Assembly: GCF_963259705.1 (NCBI RefSeq)
Contig: NC_081847.1
Location: 93,947,464 to 94,011,463, forward strand
DNA length: 64,000 nucleotides
Origin: Myotis daubentonii
Taxonomy: Eukaryota; Chordata; Mammalia; Chiroptera; Vespertilionidae
Reading direction: 5' to 3'
The position numbers and the translations under genes are program-made. The notes beneath the pieces are model-generated. The model did no database searches and was not told the DNA's origin. It saw only the letters and a list, made by a program, of their open reading frames with translations. Shown piece after piece: positions 1 to 12,500 of this stretch. The first letter of the stretch is position 1. The number at the start of each line of letters is the position of its first letter.

Positions 1-183
1 GGACTGAAGGGTCCCGGGTTCGATTCCAGTCAAGGGCATGTACCTTGGTTGCGGGCACATCCCCAGTAGGAGGTGTGTAGGAGGCAGCTAATCGATGTTT
101 CTCTCTCATTAATGTTTCTAACTCTCTATCCCTCTACCTTCCTCTCTGTAAAAAAATCAATAAAATATATTTTTTTTAAAAAG
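1..183 (+). mobile_element. VES SINE, 5' truncated by window edge
   Basis: Carries the B-box-like tRNA segment GGTTCGATTCC, the body with TCTCTCTCATTAATG and an AT-rich tail. In TAF4B past exon 8. Confidence 0.9.
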
Positions 184-422
184 TACTTATTTCCTACTGG
201 ACTGATGTATCTGATTACAAATACTGTGAATAGTTGCTTCTTTTACTCTAAAAAACATATCCCCTTAGAAAGTGGCTCTGTAGGTACAAAGATGTGCCAC
301 AGTTATCTTTCAGTCTTCTCTCTCCGGTCCCAACATAAAAGACCACATCTCTCGTCTCTTAATAAATAAAACATTAAAAGAGAGTACAAAACCCCATGCT
401 GTTTCAAACCCAGTGTGATGGG
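184..422. other. TAF4B sequence past the exon 8 stop
   Basis: No similarity to TAF4B could be recognised beyond about 410. No further exon or repeat identified; AT-rich from 184 to 280. Confidence 0.4.
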
Positions 423-470
423 TCAGAGTCTGGCTGGAGGTGGCTGACCGGAAGTTGCTGCAGTGCTCAC

Positions 471-557
471 TGGCATCTTCTTCTGAAGGGTCAGTGCTGA
501 GGAAGCGGGGAGTGTACCCACTTGTCTGGAAATGCACCCTGAAGGCTGCTGGACTAC
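471..557 (-). CDS. TAF4B: TAF4B coding exon 8, provisional and shortened
   Basis: A good acceptor (TTGTTGCAG) lies directly above 557 and the exon opens with VVQQPSG, the expected continuation of KQL. The reading goes on through [11 protein letters not shown], recognisably TAF4B, but meets TGA at 425-423, just before a recognisable Pro-Ile-Thr-Leu. Beyond that I see no similarity. The right border given here assumes use of the donor-like GTGAGC at 470-465, which gives 29 codons in phase 0 and avoids the stop; this border is a guess. Alternatives are a true truncated protein, a skipped exon or a sequencing error. Confidence 0.55.
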
Positions 558-3500
558 CTGCAACAATGAGAACCGTCATTATAGTCATTCAAGCAAATCC
601 GCTCCAGTTATAACAAGAGAACAGCCAACTGTGCTCACCCAGCGGTAAATATGCCTGATCATAGCATAACAAGAATGCCTCCTTAAATCTAAATCTGTAT
701 GTGGCAAAATTATCTTGTTCAAAACTGAAAAACATGACGATCTCACACATTATATTGCTTCTTAGAGTGGAGCTCAAATTTACATTACATATTGCCCAAT
801 TTAAACCTCCATATGTGCCATATTTTCATTTTTTAACTTTTATCATGGAAAATTTCAAATATATACAAAGGCAGAAGAAATAAGATGAAACCACCTATGC
901 CCGTGGTCAGCAAATTGCGGCTCGTGAGCCACATGCGGCTCTTTGGCCCCTTGAGTGTGGCTCTTCCACAAAATACCACGTGCAGGCGCACGTACAGTGC
1001 GATTGAAACTTCGTGGCCCATGCGCAGAAGTTGGTTTTCGGCCTGGGCGAGTCTATTTTGAAGAAGTACTGTTGATATTTGGCTCTGTGGACTAATGAGT
1101 TTGCCGATCACTGACCTATGCCATTATTATCCAGCTTCAACGATGATTAATTCTTTACCAGCACTGTTTCCTGTATATCTCCACCCACTTCGCTACCATC
1201 CCCAGATATAATTTTTTATCTACCTACTAGAGGCCCAGTGCATGAATTCGTGCACCAGTGGGGTTCCTCAGCCTGGCCTGTGGGATCGGGTTGAAACCGG
1301 CTCTCCGACATCCCCCGAGGTGTCCTGGATTGCGAGAGAGCACAGGCCAGGCCGAGGGACCCCACCGGTGCATGATCGGGCAGGGGAGAGATGCAGGGGA
1401 GGCTGGCCAGCTGCGGAGGGAACACGGAAGGGCTCCAGACTGTGTCTGGCCCATCTTGCTCAGTCCCAATTGGCCAGACCCTAGCAGCAACCTAACCTAC
1501 CAGTTGGAGCGTCTGCCCCCTGGTGGTCAGTGCACATCATAGCAAGCGGTTGAGCAGCCTTAGCATATCATTAGCATATTACATTTTGATGCTTTAATTG
1601 GTTGGACAGCCGACCAGTCGACCAGACACTTAGCATGTTAGGCTTTTATGATATAGGACAGCCGTGGGCAAACTACGGCCCGTCTGAAATGAATAAAACT
1701 TAAAAAAAAAAAAAAGACCATACCCTTTTATGTCATGATGTTTACTTTGAATTTATATTAGTTCACACAAACACTCCATCCATGCTTTTGTTCCGGCCCT
1801 CCGGTCCAGTTTAAGAACCCATTGTGGCCCTCGAGTCAAAAAGTTTGCCCACCCCTGATATAGGGTAAGTATTTGAAAATACTAGTACATCTCCAAAAGA
1901 TAGACTTTTAATGGGCCGGTTTTAAAAAAAATACCTGCAAAATGACAATACTAAAGGCATCCTCCAAAATAAACAGTTCAAGAAATCCAAAGGGTGAGTG
2001 TTGGGGACAAAGGAAGCAAAGTTAAGGTAATAATAGCAGGGCCTTATTTTTAGCTTCAAAGAAGGAAAAAGTACAATAGCAGAAGTTCCTTTTTTTCCCC
2101 CTACCTCAAAGAAGAAAAATAGTCACCATGTATTTGAGCCAGCTACTGACAATGAACTATTTTAAGTCCTTAAATTCATTTATGGCTAACATAAATGTGC
2201 CAGGAGACAGACTTCTGAACAGAATTTGGGAGTACAATTTATTCTGTATTTTAATTTCTATTGTAAATAAAATATAAAATCTAGTGTGCATCAATCACTA
2301 AATAAAAGTAACTCATAGGAAACTCCAAATAGGAACTAATGCCCCTAGAGAAAAAATACAAAATTGGAATAATTCAACTTCCATCATTCTGAGAATAGAC
2401 GCCATGTCCCTTAGCCCAGCCTGTGCTCTCTCGCAGTCTGGGACCCCTGGGGGGACCTGATGCTGATTGTAATACCTTGCACAGAACCAGCTTGGGAAGG
2501 TGAGCCTCAGTGGCAACCTGCATCTGGTGCTGTGCGTGGCCTGGCCCACAGACCAATCATGGTCAAGTTCATGCCAATGGCAGGAGGCAAAGGTGTCAGT
2601 TCAAATACGTGTGTGTGTGCGCGCGCATCACATAGAATACATGATGATATGGGATATTTATATGTATCACCAAATTTGAGCTGGGACACACAATCTTGGG
2701 TCCCCATTATTGCTCATCATAACGACCATGACACTTGGGGCAGCATGTGCAGCATTCTCCTGCACATTTGTAAAAAAAGGAAAATAATGAGTGAAAATAT
2801 GTAAGAGATTTAGAGAGAGAGAGAGAGCAGGAGGAGCAGGAGGCAACCAATCAATGTGCCTCTCTCACATCGATGTCTCTCTCTCTTTCTCTCCCCGCCC
2901 CCACTCTCTCTAAAAATTAATGGAAAAAGTATCCTCAGGGGAGGATTAGAAAAAACAAAAAACAAAGAGACTTCTCCTTGAAGGATACAGAGTGTAGAGG
3001 TGCAATGTCATGATTCCCACCTCTCAAATGGTTCAGAAAAAAATGACGTGCACGTGTGTGTGTGTTTTGTAGTTAGTGTGCCAGCAGAGCGAGGGAGCAC
3101 AAAGCAAATGCGGTAAAACGTTAACAACTGGTCCAGCGTGGCCCAGGGATCACAGGGGCTCACTTTACTAGTCTTGCCAATTTTCTGAATGGTTGAAATT
3201 TACAAAATAAGGAAGAGAGGAAGGAAGGAAATGGTACTCACCAGCTGCTTGACTCTCACTGCCTGTGGGAGAGCAGCAGGCTGGGAAAGGACGGGTCCCG
3301 GCTGGGCGAGTGTGATCTGGACCGGAGCGCCCATGACAGGGCTCTCAGAGGTGGTCCCAGCAGAAGTAACGACAGTTTTCACAGACGGAAGACAAATAGC
3401 TGGTGAAGGTTCTCCCAGAGTTACTGATGGGAGGGGCAGTGTCCCCCCTGCCCCGGAGACCACCGGCTTCTCGGGTGGAAGCGCGACTGCTGCCACTGTG

Positions 3501-6500
3501 CTCTGTACAGAGGTCACAAGCGGTTTTGGAGTCTGAAGCACGACAGTTCCAGCTGTTGCTCCTCCTGCTACAGCAGCTGGACCCACAGAATGAAGTGTCA
3601 CCACTCCAGCGTTTCCTCCCCCAGGGCCAACAAAGGAACTCAGACTTTGCACAGACGCCGTTTGGGGTGTGGTTGCTCCAGAAATGACCAGGGCCCGTTC
3701 AGCCGGGACTGAGGAGTCGGCTGCTGTCACCACGGCAGTCACCGGAGTGGTGCAGGTGGCAATGACGGCCTCCCCGGGGGTCTGCTGAACACACTGCTGG
3801 ATGAAGCTCTGCGAGCTGGGCAGGAGCTGGCGCAAGGCACTCACACTTTTCTAGAAGCAGGGAAGGGGAAAACACCAACCACTAAGGAGATCAGTGACTA
3901 GTAACATAAAAACACTTTGTATTTCATATCTTTACAACATAAAATAATCCAAAAGTACATCAACTTTTCAGTTGAGGAAATCTGACATCACTTATTGATG
4001 TCTGTCAATATCCAAGATTTAATTTATTTCAAACGAAAAGTACTTTATTTTTCAAAATGAAATGATTATGTCAGTCTTAAACTTTTGAATACTGAACATC
4101 AATTTTTATTCTGCCAAACCAGGCTCTTATTGTCAAAGTTATTGTTCTCCATTAAAATTCTGTTTAATACATCTTAGAGAAGAATATGCTACTAACAAAA
4201 TAAATTAACTTTTTAAAATAGCCTTTCCAGCCCAGCCAGCATGGTTCTGTGGTTGAGCACTGACCTATGACCAAAGGGTCATTCATGGTACATGCCTGGG
4301 TTGCAGGCTCAAAAAGCAGTCGATCAATGGTTCTCTCTCATCACTGATGTTTCTCTCTCTCTCCCTCTCCCTTCCTCTCTGAAATTGGAAAAAAAAAAAA
4401 AAAAAAAAGCCTTTCCCTAAATTTGGCATTATGCTGTTAATTTCTAAGAGAATGTGAGTCATTAGGAAAGAGCAGAAGGCCCTACTTTTGTAAATGTCAA
4501 GAATTTTGCACATACAAGCATTAAATAACATAATCAAGTTATATTCATGACTCAGATGGTCCTTCAGTTTTCCCAGTGTGTTCCAAACCAAAGAATATGA
4601 ACCAGCAACATGAGTTACAGGTTACAAACTGAGAGGCCTCTCCTACATTGCTAGTTACCTTTGCCTTAAGTTGGTAGCATGCTGAAATATTTGGGTTTTA
4701 AATTACATTAAAAGTAATCTAATACCCAGGATTTTTTCAAAGTCATAAATAGGTAACTCTACCTTAAGAAAAGGGACTAGGTGAGGCTGGGGTGAAGACT
4801 TGAGCTCAACATACAGTTGTCTAGTAAATTCCTCTGCTTCGATTTTTGCATCCTGAGGACAAGGGAAAGAAAAACATGTTTAGGTCTACAAATATTTTAA
4901 AGCAGGAACAACATGTAATTCGTGATGGTAAACATAACAAGCTCTGAACAGTGGTAAGTCCACCATTCAATGGAGGCATTTTTTTCATGTCCCTTGTGGA
5001 ATGAGTAATCGTAAACAGTGGACGTGTTTGTTCATGCAGAGATGATCCCGGTAAGCAAAACCAGAGTAGAGCTGGCCGTCTGAGTGGAGCTACTGCACCG
5101 CAGGCTGTTCAGAGCCTGGCGAAGTGGACAGGAGTCCTGCATTTCTTAGGGTAGAGAATAGGAAGTTATTTGGTTTGGGAGACTGGAGGTTTTTGTTTTG
5201 GTTTTTCAATTTCGAAATTACCTTCATCAGGATACACTATTTTTAGAACACGGGGAGGCTGTAATAACAGATATACAATTGTTCCAAAGGACTTAGGAAG
5301 CCTTCCATACGGCCCTACATTCCAAGCATTTCAGGGGTCTATGAGGTCTAAATTATTTTCATATTAATACTAAAAAGGTTCTTTTTTGGCCTGTTTCACT
5401 GTGCTGAGATTTGCACTGATGGTATAGAAGCATCAGTAGGTAAAATTGCTGGCAAGAAGACAATGGCAACAAATTGAAAGAGATGTCATCATATTCTATA
5501 TCACCAGGCACTTGGGGTAAAAAAAAAAAATAGAGCCAGTTTCCTCTTTAAATGTCCTCAATGAAGCAGTAAAAATTCATTTGACTAAATATAAACCCTT
5601 CAGTAGACATCTTTTTAATATTGTGTGTTAAGTAATGTGAGCCATACAGAACATGTCTGCTACAGACCAAATCAAGATGCTCAAGGAAGAGCAGCCTGTG
5701 ATGGAGATGCTGGTGAACCAGCATCAGGTAAGACCCTCTCCAACGGCACAGGGAACTCCCCAGGTACCTCTCTGAGGGTCATCTATTCCTGTTTACGGAT
5801 ATCAAAGGCTCCTCGAGGGTGAGAAGCCACTGACACCAGAGAGAGACAGCTATCCCAAGACACCGACAAAGCTTTATCGTTATGGATTGATTCTGGCCTT
5901 AGAACCCATTTTGTTTTACTGTTTTTACCTAAAATACTAATGACATGAGTCATAATAATTGTTATACTTGTTCTTTGGGTTTTTCTATATAGTCCAGCTA
6001 TTTCTGACTATTGGACATGTATCACTGTTAATATTCTTCTCATGGTTTATGTAAATGTTATACTAGAAGCCATATACAGAAAAATAAAACAGAAGGTAAA
6101 TAAAACCTCAAATCATGATAGTTCATAGGATAAAAATGATCTAAGACTATTTTCTCACAATGAAGGTCCTAAGACCTGACTACCTTCCATCAACCTGCTC
6201 TTCCCTTTTCTGAGAAAAATAGCCCTCAACTCAGATCCTATGGTTACAGCACTGCCCCACCCCAATGGTCAGCATGGCAACACTGATACTGAGGCTTCCC
6301 AAAGCTGCAAGGCCACACTACCCGACTAACATTTTGGTCTTCCAGGCATCCTTCCAATTGATTTATGATCAAAAAGGGCAACCACGGACAAAAAGAGGGG
6401 GTGTTCTATGTGCAGTAACCTCACAGGGTGATCTGATCATAAAAGCCTAACTGGGCAGCTCATAGGCAGTCATGCCCCAGGCCTGAGCTTTAGTGGAAAG

Positions 6501-9500
6501 TTTAAGCCAGCTCTGTGCATTGCTCGTGGGCATGTGTTTAACAAACCTTCGAAACACCAGAGGTGAAAACCGGGAAGGGCTATTAACCCTCAAAAGAGCT
6601 CACAATCTTGCCAACTCTCCTGTATCCAACCCCTGCCTTGCTTTCCCCACTTCCACGTCATCTTCCTTGTTCCCGCCTTCATTTCAAACGCATACACAGA
6701 GATGCAAAGCTGTTATTCTCAGAGCATTTGGGATCTTGCTTCTCAGTATACACATGTCAGCAGTTTGGTTCAAATAAACTCTTATAAAAATAAAAATCCA
6801 AAATTATATTGTTATATTCTCCACATATTTCTTAAACAGTTAATATGCTAATTTCCACATTCATCCACTTTGTAACATATCTGAGCATTTTACCTGAAAG
6901 AGGATAGAAGAAACAATTTGGTGGCTAAAAGACACGGCATCTTGGCACTTAACATAAACCTCAAAGATCATCACATCTACTCTGCTCATCTCATAGAGAA
7001 GGAAGCTGAGGCATAAGGAAGTGAATTTATTTCCATAGGTCCCAAAGTTTGTTGTTTGGACATACAGAACTGAATTTTACTCTTTAATAGCCCGGCTTTT
7101 GGCATTTACAATTCTCACAACTTTTTATTTGACAAAGTCAACCTTCTCTCCAAGTCCCCTTTTGGCTAAGGGAAGAAGAGTGACACAGAGAAAGCAGTGT
7201 ATACTACAACAGGCTGGCCTGAGACTTACAATCATCACAAAGCTTTCAAGCAGCAAAAGCAAAGTTTATGTAAAAACCCATTTAAAAGAAACTTCATTTA
7301 AAAACAGTTATTTCCCATTTAAAAAGTTATTTCCCATTTAAAAACAGTTATTTCCCATTTAAAAACAGTTATTTCCCATTTAAAAACAGTTATTTCCCAT
7401 TTAAAAACAGTTATTTCCCATTTAAAAGACGTTCTATGGTCTTACAGAGCTTGCAAGGCTTCATCGCACTGACTTACCAAAAGCTGTCCCACCAGCTTCT
7501 TGACATTCTGCCCCATCTCTGGGGACTGGGATCCACTACATGCTAATTTTATTAACATCGCCAGAAAGTTCTTACATTTCTTCACATTTTCTAGCATCGC
7601 CTAAACATGGAAATAGAAACAAGCACTCATAAGAGAGTTAAAACTTTTCTGAAGAGCTGCACTGATGGAAGGCGCAGTGAGAGCTTACCGGAGTGAGGTT
7701 GGCCTGAGCAGCTGCTGAGTTCCCTGCTTTGAGGGTGGGCTCACTAGAGGGTGCGAGTGATGCTCCCAAACTTGAAGGCTGCAGGGTAGTTACAGTATTC
7801 GACGGCTTCACAGGAGTGACTGTGACAACAGTGGTTGGCACAGCCACAGACTGAAATTAAAAGGAGCATATGTTTAGATATGTATCACTATGATAGGTAT
7901 CATAGTGGGTGCCTCATTTCACTTACCAGACTATACAGACGGACTTGAAATCTTTGCTTTTATGTTATGTAACAGCTACAAAAGCTCTGGACTCTAGTAG
8001 ATCTGGGATTCAGTCTCACCTACCTTCTTTTCATTGACACCTACTGAGCACTGACCTCAGGCAAGTTCTTTACTCCTGCTAACCCTCTGATTCCTGTCTA
8101 TAAAAAAAACAGGAATAGCAATGCTACCTACTACTTTAGGGTTCTTTTTGAAATACAGTGCCAAGCACAAAGTCCTCACAAAATATTAATACTTCTCTAA
8201 AAAGGATTGGAAATAGTAAGCCTTTATATAGAAATATAGAATTTCCTGTTCTGTAATTCTCTGCTTTTTCATAAGTATAAAGCAGAGAGATTTACTGGCC
8301 ATTTTATCCTATATAATAAAACCCTAATATGCAAATTGACCAAACAGCAGAATGACCAGCGGAATGACCGGTCACTATGACATGCACTGACCACCAGGGG
8401 GCAGATGCTCAGCACAGGAGTCTGCTCCCCCAAGAGGGAGGTGACCAGTGGCGCCGATGGGGGGTGGGGGGGGCAGGGCCAGCTGGCCAGGGGCCCCACA
8501 GATGGTTCTGATGGCCAGCCAGGCCTAAGGACCCTACCCTATATATTGGGAACAGTCTCTTAGATTGAAAAATTAAAACCTGGCAAGGTTACTCTAACAC
8601 TGAAAAAACAGGATGATGCACTGATAACATTCATGGACTCTGGCTTGCACATGTTGTGGTCAGCCCTGATTCTGACACTTATAACTGTGTGACAAAGCCA
8701 ATTACTTAACTTCTCTCTGCTTCAGTTTTTCCACCCATAAGATGGGGAAAATGATACTACTCCTCAGAAGGATCAGGTTATGTATTACTTTTTATAATCA
8801 GGGCAAAAAAATGTAGCTACCCATACAACAGCAAGATGCCTTTCACCTGTATGAAAAGTATGGTCACTGGTGCATGCAGCGTCCCAGATTGTGAGAGAGA
8901 TAGCTGACTGCCGGTTTAGGCCCGACATCCCCCAAGGGGTACCAGATTGTGAGAGGATGCAGGCCGAGCTGAGGGGATGAATTTCGTGGACTGGGCCTCT
9001 AGTATTCAGGTAAGCTGCTTTTATGTAGACCATAAGAGTAAGAAGCATTACAAATATTATGAAAATGATATCTTATTTTCACACTGAAAAGAATTTCAGT
9101 TGCTTCTTCTACCCTCCACTGAAATGAGGTGTGATTATAGCACCATCTGCAGGATAAAAAGTTTCATACAAGAAATCAAAGTCAGGTTGTAATTTAGAAA
9201 ACTATATTGAGATAAAGCAACAAACTTATTTTATTATATTTATTTTATTTTTTTTTAACAAACTTATTTTAAGGATAGTCACTAAAAGTTACAGAATATG
9301 AGTAAAGTTTGAGGGTAGAGAGAGAATAATATTTACAATTCACACATAAAACTGAACACTGCACCTTCATTCTAATTTAAATGCTTGTCTTCTATCTGCA
9401 TACAGCACCCGCTTCTGGACACTTGGAGACATGGCAATTTGATGCATTTGTGTTAATTTAAAATATTCAAGTAAAGTTGATATTCTAAGAATCTACACCA

Positions 9501-12500
9501 GTGTTGGTGAACCTTTTGAGCTCGGCGTGTCAGCATTTTGAAAAACCCTAACTTAACTCTGGTGCCGTGTCACATATAGGAATTTTTTGATCTTTGCAAC
9601 CATAGTAAAACAAAGACTTATATTTTTGATATTTATTGTATATATTTAAATGCCATTTAACAAAGAAAAATCAACTCAAAAAATGAGTTCAGGTGTCAGA
9701 GGTGTCATAGGTTCGCCATCACTGATCTACACCATGTTTATCTTGTGTTTCCCATACCTCCAACAGTTACCAGTTTGATACATGTCATCATACATAACTA
9801 AATTGCTCTCTTCAGTGTCACACAGTCAGCAACTTATACATCTGGCAGAAAATCCTATATAATAGCCCTGACCGGTTTGGCTCAGTGGATAGAGCGTCAG
9901 CCTGCGGACTGAAAGGTCCCAGGTTCGATTCCAGTCAAGCGCATGTACCTTGGTTGCGGGCACATACCCAGTAGGGGGTGTGCTGGAGGCAGCTGATCAA
10001 TGTTTCTCTCTCATCAATGTTTCTCTCTATCCCTCTCCTTTCCTCTCTGTAAAAAATCAGTAAAATATATATATATTTTAAAATCCTACATAATAAAAGG
10101 CTAATATGCAAATTGTCCCCTCAACCGGGAGTTCAACCAGGGGGCGGGGCCGGCTGGCCAACCGCCCATGGCCCCTTTCCCCGGCTGGGCTGGCCCGGCC
10201 CTATTGGTCCTGACCCCACCCGTGCAGGAATTCGTGCTCTGGGCCTCCAGCAACTAAATAATAAAGAAATACGGAAGAATAACAGGGCACACATGGCCAC
10301 CCGTCTATCACACTTACTTGTACTAAGGAAGGCTTTGTAATAGTGGTTACCACAGTAGCTCCCATTTGTGCCAATGGTTTAACAGGTGCCACAGCCACTT
10401 TCTTGATTAACTGTGAATTAGAATTCTGGGGGTTGGAGAGATAATACAGAGTCATCAGCATTAGTAATTTAAAATTAATCAGGCCCTAGCTGGTTTGGCT
10501 CAATGGATAGAACGTTAGTCTGCAGACTGAAGGGTCCCAGGTTCAATTCCAGTCAAGGGCACATGCCTGGGTTGTGGGCTTGATCCCCATTAGGGGACGT
10601 GCAAGAGGCAGCCAATCAATGATTCTCTCTCATCATTGATGTTTCTATCTCTCTTTCCCTCTCCCTTCTCTCTGAAATCAATAAAGATATCTTTTTTTAA
10701 AAAAACTTTTTTAAAAATCAATCAGTACTGGGGCAAATATAAACACTTAACCATAGCAAACTTCTTCGTTGTACTTAGCTTTCTAACTTTATAAATGCTA
10801 TGCACATTCTCTACTATGAACTTAACTGGTCAATCGACCAGTTGATATTTCATATACCTAAGGAGGCAAGTGATTTAACAAATAAGTATCAAATTACTTC
10901 AGGATAAATTTCCAAACTCGACAGTATGGCGTATATAGAAAACGTGGATTCTTATTTGCTATCGTTGATAGAAAAAAATCTTGCTAATCTATCTTCTCAA
11001 CCCACTGCAGTTAGATATAGCAAACTGGAAAGGGAAGGAGTAGCTATCACTGGCAGATACAGTTAACAGAGAAAACGACTGGTTGAAAACCCAGAATCAA
11101 ATTAGAAGAGTAAAAAAATGGGGGTGGGGGAGATTTAAATTGGCAGAGAATAATATTACCACAGAACACAGTGCAATCTTTCTTTAGCATGAACCTGACT
11201 CATCAAGAAAATGCTATACTATATTCAGCATTTTCTATTTAATCAAAGAAAGATGCCCATAAGTATGTGTATATGTATATTTTAACTCAGGCACACAAAG
11301 TAAGCTGCAGGTACCCAGAAAGATCATCATGTATGTAAAATAAATCGGTTCTGTACAACGCCAAGGTGATAAAATACTGCATTAAAGTTCTGAATTTCTT
11401 AAAGGTAATTTCTATAAGCTACGGATACAAGTGAATACTAAACTGTAGTCTTAATATTTTGCTATAAATTAAAATTGAAGCAGAATGGCTTTCTTTCAAG
11501 ATACAAACAGCCCTTTCAACAGTCCCTTAAGGACTACAAAATCTTTGAGTATGAAGACTGAATTTTTATTGTTTTAGGAATCAGCAAATGACAAAACCAA
11601 GATACTTGATAAATTAAAGAAAATGAAAAAAGAAAAAAAGAGTTAAGGTACGTTACCGGCATTGCACAGATTTTGACTGTTTGAGGATTCGTTGGTAGCG
11701 CCGGCCTTGAAATTATGGTACTTGTAGTCTCGGCTCTTGTTACAGGTTGCTGAGGAGATACCAACATCAACTGACCACTGTTACTTTTGATCAAAACTGT
11801 TCCTATATTGAAAAAGAAAAAAAAAATTGATGTAGCTGATAAATGAAGCATAATCATCAGCTATTTCTTCTCCTATTTCTATCAGTAATGTAAATGGTCT
11901 GAAAAAGTGATTAGTACATACTGAATTCCATATCTACTAGTCTCTCTATATAAAAACCTAAGCAACCGGAATGCTGGGACAACAACCGGAACAACCAATC
12001 GCTATGACACGCACTGACCACCAGGGGGCAGATGTTCAACACAGGAGCTGCCCCCTGGTGGTCAGTGCACTCCCACAGCCAACCTCCTGCAGCCGGACAA
12101 CCTCCCCTGGTCCCTCCCCACAGCCAGTCAACCTCCTGTGGTCCCTTCCTCCTCCCCACCCTGCTGTCCGGCAGGCCCAGGCCGGCGGCAGGAAGGCCCC
12201 AATTGGCCCTGATCACTGGCCAGGCCTAGGGACCCAACCCGTGCACAAATTTTGTGCACCGGGCCTCTAGTTATATAAAATATAAAAATGTTTTTACTCA
12301 AACCTACTTAAAAGTCTAAGTATATGGCTGAAACCTTTCTGAAGGAGGCAAATACTTTTTTCTTCATGACATGAAACTATAAAGCTACAGTGAGTAAGAT
12401 GCCATGAGTAAGAAGGCATGGTAAGACTATACAAACTGACTAATGGAACAAAACAGAGAAGCCCAGAACGGACTCATACAGTTATGTAATGTCGAATTTT

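Noticed and set aside
9865..9935. tRNA gene candidates at SINE heads
   Set aside because: A- and B-boxes are present but the sequence continues into the VES body and A-tail; no cloverleaf gene stands alone.
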